In this document: piece by piece, positions 1 through 9,548 of the stretch
Numbering within the stretch: position 1 is the first letter of the stretch
How the letters are laid out: every line of letters starts with the position of its first letter
Position numbers and translations under genes: made by a program
The notes under the pieces: model-generated
Seen by the model: only the letters and a program-made list of their open reading frames with translations
Told to the model about the DNA's origin: nothing
Databases searched by the model: none
Assembly (NCBI RefSeq): GCF_030457605.1
Contig: NZ_JAKDUR010000001.1
Span: forward strand, 1-64,000
Length of the DNA: 64,000 bases
Source of the DNA: Halomonas sp.
Lineage (GTDB): Bacteria > Pseudomonadota > Gammaproteobacteria > Pseudomonadales > Halomonadaceae
Reading direction: 5' to 3'

Positions 1-1
1 T

Positions 2-78
<77 letters not shown>

Positions 79-141
79 TCAACGTGAGGCGTATATTACG
101 TTATTTTTCTGTCATGTCAATTATTTTGTGCGCCATGTAGA

Positions 142-2949
142 TTAATAATTGCCGGTGAGCCGTAGCAGCAGGGTATCAAGTGTTGTCACTGACTCATCCC
201 ACAGTTCTCGGGGCATGGGGCCAAGGGCCAGCAGGTCAGCGAGAATGCCGCTTAGCTCATCGGCAGGGCTTTGTTCCTGCCCCAGCCCGTCGTTTAAGCG
301 CTCTACCTGAATCGCCAGGCGCAGCGGTTCATCACTTTCCTGCACCTGGCCGGTGGCCAGCAACGAAAGGTGAACGCGCAGGCGAGCAAGGCGGTCGCGC
401 TGTTGTTCGAGGGCGCTGGCATCAAGGCGGGCGGCCTGCTTGCGGCTGGCGTTGCGTTGATGGTGCGCACGTTGGAACCGTGAGGGTAGCGGTGCCTCTA
501 TAACCTTTTGGGCATCTACGTCTTCCCTGGCGTCTCCGGCAAGCGCTGCCTGATCGGCTGCGAGGTGGGCGTTGAGCAACGGCAAGCTTTGCTGCCAGTG
601 CGCCATGACGTCGTCGAGTTGCAGCTGGCCCAAACGTTCGCGGCGGGCGCGGGCAATACCGTTCAGGCGCTTTTGCATGCCTTCGCTGCGTCGTCCGCGC
701 GGCAACGGCTCAAGTGCGGCGGCCTGCTTGAGCAGGTCGTCAAGGGCTGCGCTATCGGTAGTGCTTTCGGGCTGCCAGGCGTCCAGGCGGTCAATTAGTG
801 CCTGCATGGCCTCCAGCCGTTGCTGCTGGCGTTCGGCGCGTTCGTTCTTGTGTGCATCGCGTTCGGCAAACAGGCGGTCGCAGGCACGGCGAAAGGCGTG
901 CCATAGAGTCTGTTCGTCGCCTTTGGGCGCACGACCAAGCTCACGCCACTGTTGCTGGAGGGCTTTGGCCCGGGCGATACGTGCGTCCAGCGGTTCGACA
1001 GCGTCAACCAGGGCTTGAGCCTGCTCGACCAGCGTGCGTTTTTGTGCGGCAATCTGTTTGGCACGCTGGTCAATCAGTGCCTGAAGGCGGTGGCGAAGAT
1101 GGCCGAAACGCCGCCCGACGGCGTCCGCTTGCTGGCGTGGCACGGGAGAATACGCGCGCCACTGGTGGCGTGAGCGATCGCGAATCTGGCGCAGCGCATC
1201 GGGGTCGGCATCTTCAGCGGGCTGTTCCAGCAGGCTTTCCAGCTGCTCGCAGAGGGCTTCGCGGGCGGCCAGGTTGGCGCTACGCTGCTGGGTGAGCGAA
1301 TCGCGCCACGGTTTCAGGCGTTGGTGAATACGGTCGGAACCGGCGCGGAAGCGGCGTGAGAGTTCGCGGGTGGCGGCGGCATCGCCCAATGCCTTCCAGT
1401 CCTTGACCAGCTGGCGATGACGGCGATCCAGGGCGGCGTCCATCAGTTGCGTGTTGGCGGCCAGGGCTTCAATGCCGGTACATAGTTGTTCGCGTTTGGG
1501 GCCGGCCACAAAGCCGCGCCAGTCACGTAGTTCGGCCAGCCGTGCGTTGAGGTGTTTAAGCCGTGCCCTGAGTGCCGCGCCGCGGGTGTCAGTCAAGGCG
1601 TTAATCTGTGGTTTAAGTTGCTTGTAAAGCCGGTTTGCATCGGTAAACGCACCGTGTTCCAACCGCTGTTCAAGGGTATCCAGTGCCTGAGTCAGCGTAT
1701 CCAGCGTGGTGCCGGATGCAGGCGCTGTTGCCTCGCCGTGCTGCTTGAGTGCCTTCAGGCGCGCGCTGGCGTGTGCCAACAGCGTGGGAAGCGGCAGGGC
1801 ATCCGGCCATTGGCAGGCGCTGATGAGTCGGGACAATGCGTCGGCGTCAGCGTTATCCAGCGCCGCCTGTAAGCCCGTACTGGCGTCCAGATAGCGTTGC
1901 CAGGCGGCGCTATAGCATTCATAGCGTTGAATGGCCCGGTCGTAGCGTTCACGTGTGGCCTCCACGGGTGGGTAAGTATCGGAAAGCGACTGCCAGCGCT
2001 GGCCGGCCAGCCGGCGCTGGGCGTTCAGGCTGTCGATATCCTGGATATTCAATGTCTGGCTACGACACAGATCATCCAGGGTTTCTTCAAATCCATCCAA
2101 TAGCGTGGCACGCTCGTGTTCGGCGGCCTGTTGGCGCTGTGCCTGCCAGTGCCGAGCGTGTTCTGCGGCGACGTGGTCGTGAAGCGTTTTTTCACTGCGC
2201 AACACCGCCTGCTGATAACGCGTCTCCTGCTCGGTACCGGGGAGTTTGGAGAGCGCATGCCATTCGTTTTGCAGGTGGCGAAGGCGCGCTTCGTAGAGGG
2301 GTTCCCACACGGCACGGGCATGCTGTTCAAGCTGCTCAAGCAGCTGGGTCCGGCGCTTGTGTTGCTGATTGACCCATTGGGCATCGGCCTTCAGGCGGTT
2401 AAGATGCTCGCGGGCCAGCCGGGTGACCTGTCGATCACTGCGGGATTCTTTCAGCAGCTGCTTCAGGCCGGCTTCGCTGGAGACCCGTTCGGCGGCTGCC
2501 CGGCGCACCGAGGCCACGCGGTTATGGCAGGCCTGGTGAATCAGGTCGCGCTCGTCGTCAAGGCGGGCAAGAGCGGCAAGGCGTAAATCAAGATTATCGC
2601 CCTCCAGCGCCACGGTGCGTAGCAGTGACGTGTCGTCGAGATGTTCGAGCAGCGCCTGACGTGTGGCAAGATCGCTGTGCCCTTCACGGCCGCTGAGCCG
2701 CTGGGCAAGGGTGTGCCGCCAGGCGGCGTTATCCTGCTGCCCGGCAAAGCCCGTGAGAAGCCCCTCGATATCATCCAGCGCACACAGGGCCGCCAGACGA
2801 ATATCGGCCTGACTATCGCGGGTGAGTGCTTCCAGCGCGCGACGATGGTCGGGTTTTTCCGGGGTGAGTTGATCCAGCGCCTGACGACGTATCTCGTGGC
2901 GCGGATGCTGCCAGCGAGGGGCAAACAGGCGACGTAACAATCCTTGCAT
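142..2949 (-). CDS. Large DUF349 repeat protein with HEAT-like N-terminus
   Basis: A 935-residue, arginine/glutamine/leucine-rich, probably cytoplasmic protein with no signal peptide or membrane segment. The first ~190 residues look like HEAT-type helical repeats (recurrent 'RLAALARLDD'-like units). The rest contains about five DUF349-like repeats, recognisable by recurring R..W..L and following F....R blocks, with long coiled-coil helices between them. The start ATG is preceded by AGGA at a 6-nt spacing. Proteins of this size and architecture occur in Pseudomonas and Halomonas, but I know of no established function. The next gene upstream, minC, is divergent, so this gene has its own promoter. 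Confidence is high that it is a gene and low on any role. Confidence 0.9.
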   Translation of the reverse strand: MQGLLRRLFAPRWQHPRHEIRRQALDQLTPEKPDHRRALEALTRDSQADIRLAALCALDDIEGLLTGFAGQQDNAAWRHTLAQRLSGREGHSDLATRQALLEHLDDTSLLRTVALEGDNLDLRLAALARLDDERDLIHQACHNRVASVRRAAAERVSSEAGLKQLLKESRSDRQVTRLAREHLNRLKADAQWVNQQHKRRTQLLEQLEQHARAVWEPLYEARLRHLQNEWHALSKLPGTEQETRYQQAVLRSEKTLHDHVAAEHARHWQAQRQQAAEHERATLLDGFEETLDDLCRSQTLNIQDIDSLNAQRRLAGQRWQSLSDTYPPVEATRERYDRAIQRYECYSAAWQRYLDASTGLQAALDNADADALSRLISACQWPDALPLPTLLAHASARLKALKQHGEATAPASGTTLDTLTQALDTLEQRLEHGAFTDANRLYKQLKPQINALTDTRGAALRARLKHLNARLAELRDWRGFVAGPKREQLCTGIEALAANTQLMDAALDRRHRQLVKDWKALGDAAATRELSRRFRAGSDRIHQRLKPWRDSLTQQRSANLAAREALCEQLESLLEQPAEDADPDALRQIRDRSRHQWRAYSPVPRQQADAVGRRFGHLRHRLQALIDQRAKQIAAQKRTLVEQAQALVDAVEPLDARIARAKALQQQWRELGRAPKGDEQTLWHAFRRACDRLFAERDAHKNERAERQQQRLEAMQALIDRLDAWQPESTTDSAALDDLLKQAAALEPLPRGRRSEGMQKRLNGIARARRERLGQLQLDDVMAHWQQSLPLLNAHLAADQAALAGDAREDVDAQKVIEAPLPSRFQRAHHQRNASRKQAARLDASALEQQRDRLARLRVHLSLLATGQVQESDEPLRLAIQVERLNDGLGQEQSPADELSGILADLLALGPMPRELWDESVTTLDTLLLRLTGNY

Positions 2950-3137
2950 GTATCATCCTGCGAAAAAGGCCGAACGTGAAAAAAATAAGCCATCGGCAGT
3001 TGGTGGTTGCAGTTGCTGACGCTGTCGCTTAGCTTTGCGGTAGCATGGTCGGCGTTGCGGGGAATGTCGCCCCTCCGCCCCGGCGCATACGGATGCGCTA
3101 CCGTTCATCTTACCAATCCAGACATGGAGTTTCGGCC

Positions 3138-3899
3138 ATGAGTCTCAACGTGGATAGTGCCGAAGAGGCCTTTACCTTTAAAGGCGGCATGCTGCCCATG
3201 ACCGTGATGGAGCTTGGCAGCGCCGATCCGGAGTGCATTCGTCAACAGCTGGAAAACAAGCTTACCCAGTCGCCTGCGTTTTTTCAGCATACACCGGTTG
3301 TGCTGAGCGTGGAAAAGCTTGATGAGCCCCACCTGGCGCTTGAGCGCATCTGTGCGGTGTGCCGGGACCACAAACTGTTGCCGGTCGCCGTACGCGGTGG
3401 CGCAGAGCCGATTCGTCAGTCGGCCTGGGCGCTGGGGCTTGGCTGGTTTGCGCCGGTGGAAGAACAGCGCGCCCGGCGGCTGGCAAGTGTAGACAAGGCG
3501 CCTGCGCCGCAGCCGGAAGAGGCTCCCGCAGAAGTAGCGGTGCCGGAGCCGCTCGGTGAGGTCAGCGTCACGCAGACGCGGCTGTATCGTGGCACGGTGC
3601 GTTCCGGCCAGCAGATCAGCGCCGCCGAGGGGGACCTGGTCGTCGTCGGTGCGGTAAATGCCGGCGCTGAGGTGTTGGCGGCGGGCAATATACATGTGTA
3701 TGGCGCACTACGCGGGCGCGCGCTTGCAGGAATTCACGGGGACCTGGACGCGGGTATTTACTGTCGCGAATTGAACGCGGAACTGTTGTCCGTGGCAGGC
3801 AATTACAAGCGTTCGGAAGACCTGGACCCACAGCTGCTGGGCGCGCCAGTGGAAGTGCACTTTTATCAACAACAGCTTGAGATCAAGCCGTTAAGCTAA
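3138..3899 (+). CDS. minC: Septum site-determining protein MinC
   Basis: Inhibitor of FtsZ polymerisation that blocks division near the poles; it is recruited to the membrane by MinD-ATP. The reading frame opens at 3045, but the ATG at 3138 with GGAG upstream gives a 253-residue protein beginning MSLNVDS, which fits the family. Residues ~10-100 are the N-terminal FtsZ-inhibiting domain. A proline/alanine/glutamate linker follows, then the C-terminal right-handed beta-helix with regular glycine turns (for example VVGAVNAGAEVLAAGNIHVY) that binds MinD. It is the first gene of minC-minD-minE. Confidence 0.95.
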   Translation: MSLNVDSAEEAFTFKGGMLPMTVMELGSADPECIRQQLENKLTQSPAFFQHTPVVLSVEKLDEPHLALERICAVCRDHKLLPVAVRGGAEPIRQSAWALGLGWFAPVEEQRARRLASVDKAPAPQPEEAPAEVAVPEPLGEVSVTQTRLYRGTVRSGQQISAAEGDLVVVGAVNAGAEVLAAGNIHVYGALRGRALAGIHGDLDAGIYCRELNAELLSVAGNYKRSEDLDPQLLGAPVEVHFYQQQLEIKPLS

Positions 3900-3956
3900 T
3901 GCGCACAGTACGCATATCTGGCTAGCGGGTTATCGCTTTACTAAAGGATGTCAATC

Positions 3957-4775
3957 TTGGCCAAAATCATCGTAGTAACGTCAGGCAAAGGGGGGGTCGG
4001 TAAAACCACCAGCGCGGCTGCCATTTCTACCGGCCTTGCGTTGCGCGGCAAAAAGACCGTGGTTATCGACTTTGACGTTGGTTTGCGTAACCTCGATTTG
4101 ATCATGGGTTGCGAGCGGCGCGTGGTATATGACCTGGTGAACGTGATTCAGGGAGAGGCCGGGCTGAATCAGGCGCTGATCCGCGACAAGCGCGTGGAAA
4201 ATCTGTTTATTCTGCCCGCCTCGCAAACCCGGGATAAAGACGCGCTGACCCGGGAAGGCATTGCCGAGGTACTGGCCAAGCTCAAGGAGGAGTTCGATTA
4301 TGTGCTGTGCGACTCACCGGCGGGTATTGAAAGTGGCGCGCAGCTGGCGATGTATTTCGCCGATGAAGCCATTGTTGTGACCAATCCTGAAGTATCGTCG
4401 GTGCGCGACTCTGACCGCATTCTGGGGCTGCTGGCCGCCAAGACCCAGCGTGCCGAGTGCGGTGAAGATCCGATCAAGGAGCATCTGCTGATTACCCGCT
4501 ATAACCCGAACCGGGTGACCAGCGGTGACATGCTTACCCTTGACGATATCCGCGAGATTCTAGCGATTGACCTGCTCGGGCTGATCCCTGAATCCGAGGC
4601 GGTGCTGCGTGCCTCCAACCAGGGCGTGCCGGTGACCCACGACGAATCGAGCGATGCCGGACAGGCCTACGCCGATACCGTGTCGCGCCTGATCGGTGAG
4701 GATGTGCCGCTACGCTTTCACGAAGCCCAGAAAAAAGGCCTGCTAACCCGCATGTTTGGAGGAGGTCGCCGGTGA
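3957..4775 (+). CDS. minD: Septum site-determining ATPase MinD (TTG start)
   Basis: Membrane-associated ParA/MinD-type ATPase that carries MinC to the membrane and oscillates with MinE. The deviant Walker A motif GKGGVGKTT lies near the N-terminus, and the C-terminus ends in a basic amphipathic helix ([14 protein letters not shown]) for membrane binding. An ATG at 3948 is in frame, but AAAGGA abuts it directly. The TTG at 3957 lies 8 nt after AAAGGA and yields [13 protein letters not shown], the canonical MinD N-terminus, so I prefer it (272 residues). The 3' end overlaps minE by 4 nt. Confidence 0.95.
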   Translation: MAKIIVVTSGKGGVGKTTSAAAISTGLALRGKKTVVIDFDVGLRNLDLIMGCERRVVYDLVNVIQGEAGLNQALIRDKRVENLFILPASQTRDKDALTREGIAEVLAKLKEEFDYVLCDSPAGIESGAQLAMYFADEAIVVTNPEVSSVRDSDRILGLLAAKTQRAECGEDPIKEHLLITRYNPNRVTSGDMLTLDDIREILAIDLLGLIPESEAVLRASNQGVPVTHDESSDAGQAYADTVSRLIGEDVPLRFHEAQKKGLLTRMFGGGRR

Positions 4776-5023
4776 AACTGCTAGAGTTCTTGAAACGCGA
4801 GCGTAAGAAATCGGCGCCGGTAGCCAAGGAGCGCCTGCAGATCATTGTGGCGCACCAGCGTAGCCAGCGTGGTCAACCGGACTACATGCCCAAGCTGGAA
4901 CGTGAGCTGGTTGAGGTTATTCGCCGTTACGTTGATATCGACAACGACGCCGTGCAGATTTCGATGGATAGCGAAGACAACTGCTCGGTGCTGGAGCTCA
5001 ACGTGACTTTGCCCAAATCATAA
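4772..5023 (+). CDS. minE: Cell division topological specificity factor MinE
   Basis: An 83-residue protein that stimulates MinD ATPase and confines MinCD activity to the poles. The N-terminal [20 protein letters not shown] segment is the membrane-targeting and MinD-binding helix. The C-terminal half carries the alpha/beta dimerisation domain ending in a hydrophobic strand. It starts at GTG within the GTGA overlap with the minD stop, which implies translational coupling and fixed stoichiometry. Confidence 0.95.
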   Translation: MKLLEFLKRERKKSAPVAKERLQIIVAHQRSQRGQPDYMPKLERELVEVIRRYVDIDNDAVQISMDSEDNCSVLELNVTLPKS

Positions 5024-5040
5024 GCGGAGCAAGCTTTTAC

Positions 5041-6534
5041 ATGGCGCCACCCAATGCCGCCCCGGCCAGCTTCTTGTGGCACGACTACGAAACCTTTGGT
5101 GCCGACCCGCGCCGTGACCGGCCGGCACAGTTTGCCGCCATTCGCACGGATGCCGAACTGAATGAAATGGGCGAGCCCATCGAGCTTTACGCCAGGCCCG
5201 CCGACGATTACCTGCCGCATCCCACGGCGTGTTTGATCACCGGCATTACGCCGCAAAAAGCCGCGCGCCACGGCCTGCCTGAAGCGGAGTTTGCCGGTGA
5301 AGTGCTACGCCACATGAGCGAGCCCGGCACCTGTGCCGCGGGGTATAACAGCCTGCGTTTTGATGATGAAATATCGCGCCACCTGTTTTACCGCAACCTG
5401 CTGGATCCTTACGCGCGGGAGTGGCAAAATGGCAATTCGCGCTGGGATTTGATCGACGTGGTGCGTGCGTTTTACGCCCTGCGCCCGGCGGGCATCGAGT
5501 GGCCGCTGCGCGATGACGGCGCGCCGAGTTTCAGGCTGGAAGATTTAACCGCCGCCAACGGTATTGAACATGCCGGCGCTCACGACGCGCTGGCTGACGT
5601 GCGTGCCACCATTGCGCTGGCGCGGTTGCTGCGCGAAAGAAACGCCAGCCTGTTTGATTACCTGTTGGCGCTACGCGGCAAACGTGCCGTGGCTAAACAG
5701 CTGGATTTGCCCGGCGCCAAACCGCTTCTGCATATTTCCCGGCGTTACCCCGCCAGCCGTGGCTGCAGCGCGCTGGTGGTGCCGCTGGCCGAGCACCCGA
5801 GCAACCCCAACGGCGTGATTGTCTATGACTTGAGCGTTGACCCGAGCGAGATGCTGGCGCTTTCGCCCGAGCAAGTGCGCGAACGCGTATTTGTCAGCCA
5901 GGCTGATTTGAGCGAAGGCGAGACGCGTATTCCGCTCAAGGTGATTCATATCAACCGTTGCCCGGTAGTGTTTCCGGCGGCCTTTCTGAAGGATGTGGAC
6001 GGAGCGCACAAGGGCGAGTACGGCGATATTGTGGCGCGGCTGGGGCTGGATATGAGCGCCTGCCGTACTCACTGGAAAACCCTGCACGACGCACCCGGCG
6101 TGGCAGCGAAAGTGGCCGAGGTCTTTGCTGACCCGGCGTACGGTGACGTGCAGGATCCCGACCTGATGCTGTATGCCGGCGGCTTTTTCTCCAGCGCCGA
6201 CCGCCAGCAAATGGAGCGCGTGCGCCAGACGCCGGCGTGGGATTTGGTCGGCCAGCGCTTTGCCTTTCAGGATCCGCGCCTGGAAGAAATGTTGTTTCGC
6301 TACCGCGCCCGAAGCTACCCCGAAACGCTGGAAGGCGAGGAGTTGGCGCAGTGGGAGGCGTGTCGCTGGGAGCGTTTGAATGACCCGGCGACGGCGAGCT
6401 TTACCCTGAAGGAGTTTGCCCGGGAAATAGAGCACTACAATCAGCAGACGCTTGAGGATCGCGAGCGCCGAATACTCGAAGAGCTGGTGATGTATGTAGA
6501 AGCGATGCTGCCGGCGCAGGCGTTTGATGGGTGA
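5041..6534 (+). CDS. sbcB: Exodeoxyribonuclease I
   Basis: Processive 3'-5' single-strand DNA exonuclease used in recombination and mismatch repair. The DEDD exonuclease core is visible: HDYETFG near residue 15 supplies the first Asp/Glu pair, and SHDAL-type HDALADV near residue 180 supplies the late His/Asp. The SH3-like and C-terminal helical domains follow. At 497 residues it is slightly longer than the E. coli enzyme (475). The ATG lies 17 nt after minE with GGAGC upstream, so it may be co-transcribed with min, though the functions are unrelated. A REP doublet and a terminator follow. Confidence 0.93.
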   Translation: MAPPNAAPASFLWHDYETFGADPRRDRPAQFAAIRTDAELNEMGEPIELYARPADDYLPHPTACLITGITPQKAARHGLPEAEFAGEVLRHMSEPGTCAAGYNSLRFDDEISRHLFYRNLLDPYAREWQNGNSRWDLIDVVRAFYALRPAGIEWPLRDDGAPSFRLEDLTAANGIEHAGAHDALADVRATIALARLLRERNASLFDYLLALRGKRAVAKQLDLPGAKPLLHISRRYPASRGCSALVVPLAEHPSNPNGVIVYDLSVDPSEMLALSPEQVRERVFVSQADLSEGETRIPLKVIHINRCPVVFPAAFLKDVDGAHKGEYGDIVARLGLDMSACRTHWKTLHDAPGVAAKVAEVFADPAYGDVQDPDLMLYAGGFFSSADRQQMERVRQTPAWDLVGQRFAFQDPRLEEMLFRYRARSYPETLEGEELAQWEACRWERLNDPATASFTLKEFAREIEHYNQQTLEDRERRILEELVMYVEAMLPAQAFDG

Positions 6535-6554
6535 GGTGGGCCAAAAGGCTTACC

Positions 6555-6630
6555 TCGCCCGGTGAGCCGGCCTCCTACGAACCCCGGCTGTTGCACTGAG
6601 CTCTTGTAGGAGGGCAGCTTTGCTGCGCGA
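6555..6630. repeat. REP doublet (REPIN-like) with GTAG heads
   Basis: Two inverted copies of a short palindromic unit lie between sbcB and the M16 protease gene. The minus-strand copy (6578 to 6555) and the plus-strand copy (6606 to 6630) both begin GTAGGAGG, contain a small hairpin (GCAGC TTT GCTGC in the second) and end GCGA. Head GTAG plus hairpin, in inverted pairs, is the hallmark of REP sequences mobilised by RAYT (TnpA-REP) transposases. No RAYT gene is in the window, so mobilisation in trans is inferred. Confidence 0.7.
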
Positions 6631-6657
6631 CCGCGAAATCCTTGACCTGGCAACAAT

Positions 6658-6690
6658 AAAGGCCGCTACTCTCGGGTAGCGGCCTTTTTT
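6658..6690. terminator. Bidirectional intrinsic terminator
   Basis: A near-perfect 12-bp stem (AAAGGCCGCTAC paired with GTAGCGGCCTTT) with a 6-nt loop is followed by a T run on the plus strand and preceded by A residues that give a T run on the minus strand. It sits between the convergent ends of sbcB and the M16 protease gene and can serve both. Confidence 0.9.
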
Positions 6691-6708
6691 CATCTCCGTT
6701 CAGAGCGA

Positions 6709-9534
6709 TCAGTCGTCAGCGGAAAACTCACTCAGCCCGTCGCGGTAGGTACTAACGTCGCTGGGCGCATCGCCGGGGTCGAAGCGTACGTCCAGCCGGC
6801 GTTCCAGCAGCGAGTCCCAGAGCGCACGTACGTCGTCAACGCTCACCTCAAGCGCCTGTTCGGCGCGCTGCTGACGGCGGTCAAAGCGCACATCCTCAAG
6901 CGCCGTGGCCTGCCAGTAGCGGTTGGCAAGCGTGCCCAGGCTGGTATCGCGCTCAGTAAGCTTGCTGTGTACCGCCTGGCGGTAAGGTGCCAGCGTTTCG
7001 TCGTCCAGCGTATTCAGACGCCGGGTCATGTCCTGCATGAAAGCGTCCATCCGCTCGGCCACGGTGGCGCTGTCGGCCTCCGGTGACTGCACCACCAGCG
7101 CAAGTCCCGGTGCCTCCAGCAGCGGGTAGTAGCCGGCATTGACGATGTAGCCCAGCTGCTCTTCGGTACGCAAACGCTGATAGAACGGCGTTTGCAACCA
7201 CTGGGCCAACACGCTGGCCGTTGCCTGCTGGCGTGGCGTGTCCTCGTTACCCTGTAAATAGCGCAGCACCAGTGATTCGTCCCGGGTGCTGTGGGGGTGC
7301 AGGATGCCGGGTTCAGCGCTGGCTGCAAGCGGCGTCAGCGGTGGGATTTCATCGCGTGTGAGGCGCGGGCGCAGGGTGTTTTGAATCTCGTTGGCCTGGG
7401 TGTGGGCCAGTTCGGCATCGAGGTTGCCCACCGCCATGGCGTCGACGTAAAGCTTATCCAGAAAGCGTTGGCGGAAGTCTTGCAGGTGATGACGTTCGAG
7501 GCGCTGACTGGCTTTCAGCAAGGCTTCGCTGGACCACTGCGGGGTTAACAATGCCTGACTTAGTGTGCGCCGGGCCTGGCCAAACAGCGCCGAATCCGGC
7601 GCATTGCGCCACTGGCGTTCCAGCTGATACTGCACGCGATCAAAGCTTTCCCGGCTAATGGTGGCGTTTTGCAACTGATTGAGCGTGCGCGCAATCAGCG
7701 GTGCCTGGCCATCACGCCAGCCTGAAAATGCCAGCGTAATACCCCGGGCATGGGGGTAGGCGTTAAATGACTGCCCGGCCAGCCGTGCAGGGTAAAGCGC
7801 CTCATTCAGACTGTCGTTAAGCCAGGCAGCCAACAGCCGGTTGAGCACGGCCTCTTCGGCCGAGCGGCTGACGCCCGGATGCTGAAGGCTGACACGCCAC
7901 TCCACGCGGGGTGTATCAAAGCGTTCGACCTGCATATGCCAGGCGGTGAAGTGCGCCTCGTCGATAACGGTAGTCGGCCTGTCGTCATGGCCGCTTTGCA
8001 GGGTCAGGTCGTCGGCAATAAACGGGTTGGGAGCGGGCAGTGCCAGGGTGCTGACGGCGTGGCCGTTGGCAGCCGGGGAGACTTCCTGCCATTGGGTGTC
8101 AAACCACGGCGAAACCTTGTCACTCTCGACCTCGGGGCCGGAGTACACGCGGATCATGTTGTCGGGTGAGAGTGCCTCCAGGTAGGAGCGGGTAAGCTCG
8201 GCGTCAAAGCCGTCCATGCGGTAGGGGGCGTATTGCACATCCTTGACCGGATAGCGCGATAGACGCATGGCCAGTTCGGTGGCCTCATGCTGGGGGGCAC
8301 CGTGCTGTTGAAAGCGAAAGGCCTGTTCCTGCAGTTTGGCCTGCTCGGTGTAGCGCCACTGTTCAAGCCCGCCGGCGCCAATATTGTCGATGGCGGCAAA
8401 CAGCGTGGCCTGAACGTCATTCAGCCGTTTGGCGCCCTCGGGCGTCAGGCTGATGGCCACGTTGAACAGCGCGTGTTCGCCGTCGCTGCGCCCGACGCCG
8501 GCGGAGAGGCCGTCGGCCAGACCGGCGTCGCGCAGTGCGGCCAGTACGCTACCTTCACCTTCATCACCGAGCAGGTGTGACAGCAGCTGCGTGGGCTTTT
8601 GTACGTAGCTGTTTTGCGGGTCGGGAATGGGAAACAGAAAGCGCACCTGCTGACTATCTTTCAGCGTCTGGCGTTCAAGGTAGCGTGGCAGTGAATCAGC
8701 CTCGACCAGCGGCGCGTCGATGGACGGGCGTTCAAGGTCACGGTTGGGCAGTGCGGCAAAGCGCCCGGTGACCATCTGTTCCAGCTCGTCCAGCGGTTGC
8801 GGCGCGACGACGGCCAACTGCATCACCCCGGCGCCGTAGTGACTGTGATAGAAATCGATCACGCGTTCGCGCAGCGTGGGTTCGCCTGCCGGGCGATCGG
8901 CAAGCGTTTCTACGCTGCCCACGGAGAACCGGGTGCCGGGATGCTCAGGGTTCAGCACCTGGTTGAGCACGTCGTTTTCGCGCCGGCTTTCATTGCGGCG
9001 GCGCGCCTGATATTCCGAATCGACGATGTGGCGCTCGCTTTCCAGCTTGTCGGCATTGAACAGCGGCGAGAGAAAAAACGCGCTGAAACGATCCAGCGCG
9101 CCGGGCAGCGCAGAGGGCTCGATGTCGAAAAAATAGTTGGTGTCCTGGGCGGCGGTGAAGGCGTTATGTGAGCCGGCATGCCGCGAGATATAGCCCTGAT
9201 AGGCGTCCGGCTCGGGGTACGGTTCGGTGCCCAGAAACAGCATGTGCTCGAGTAGGTGGGCAAGCCCCTGAAGGTCGTCGGGGTTTTGTGCGCTGCCGAC
9301 GCTGACGTTCATCGACGCGGCAGCCTTGTCGGCCTCGGGGTCGCTGACCAGTAGCGCAGTCAGGCCGTTGTCCAGCGTTAGCACGCGATAGTCGCGGCTA
9401 TCAAAGGGGCTTTTGATGGGCGTGGTAGTTTCGGCAACGCGTGGGTTATCTGGCATATCGGCGGCCTGGGCAGGCAGCCAGACGGCAGCCAGTATCAGCG
9501 TGGCGCCCAACAGCGGCGGAGTGGCGTGTAACAA
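6709..9534 (-). CDS. ptrA: Periplasmic M16 (pitrilysin/insulinase) zinc protease
   Basis: Large inverzincin-type metalloprotease of the protease III family that degrades small peptides in the periplasm. The inverted zinc motif HLLEH (H93, E96, H97) is followed after 76 residues by the third ligand in VDSEY, the expected spacing. The protein has the usual four M16 lobes and a signal peptide with a hydrophobic stretch ending AQAADM. An ATG at 9561 is in frame but has no ribosome site and lies inside the upstream gene. The TTG at 9534 has AGGAG 8 nt before it, giving 941 residues starting MLHATPP. It follows the SRAP gene after 14 nt and is probably co-transcribed with it. The symbol is by family resemblance. 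Confidence 0.88.
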   Translation of the reverse strand: MLHATPPLLGATLILAAVWLPAQAADMPDNPRVAETTTPIKSPFDSRDYRVLTLDNGLTALLVSDPEADKAAASMNVSVGSAQNPDDLQGLAHLLEHMLFLGTEPYPEPDAYQGYISRHAGSHNAFTAAQDTNYFFDIEPSALPGALDRFSAFFLSPLFNADKLESERHIVDSEYQARRRNESRRENDVLNQVLNPEHPGTRFSVGSVETLADRPAGEPTLRERVIDFYHSHYGAGVMQLAVVAPQPLDELEQMVTGRFAALPNRDLERPSIDAPLVEADSLPRYLERQTLKDSQQVRFLFPIPDPQNSYVQKPTQLLSHLLGDEGEGSVLAALRDAGLADGLSAGVGRSDGEHALFNVAISLTPEGAKRLNDVQATLFAAIDNIGAGGLEQWRYTEQAKLQEQAFRFQQHGAPQHEATELAMRLSRYPVKDVQYAPYRMDGFDAELTRSYLEALSPDNMIRVYSGPEVESDKVSPWFDTQWQEVSPAANGHAVSTLALPAPNPFIADDLTLQSGHDDRPTTVIDEAHFTAWHMQVERFDTPRVEWRVSLQHPGVSRSAEEAVLNRLLAAWLNDSLNEALYPARLAGQSFNAYPHARGITLAFSGWRDGQAPLIARTLNQLQNATISRESFDRVQYQLERQWRNAPDSALFGQARRTLSQALLTPQWSSEALLKASQRLERHHLQDFRQRFLDKLYVDAMAVGNLDAELAHTQANEIQNTLRPRLTRDEIPPLTPLAASAEPGILHPHSTRDESLVLRYLQGNEDTPRQQATASVLAQWLQTPFYQRLRTEEQLGYIVNAGYYPLLEAPGLALVVQSPEADSATVAERMDAFMQDMTRRLNTLDDETLAPYRQAVHSKLTERDTSLGTLANRYWQATALEDVRFDRRQQRAEQALEVSVDDVRALWDSLLERRLDVRFDPGDAPSDVSTYRDGLSEFSADD

Positions 9535-9548
9535 TGGGAATTCTCCTG

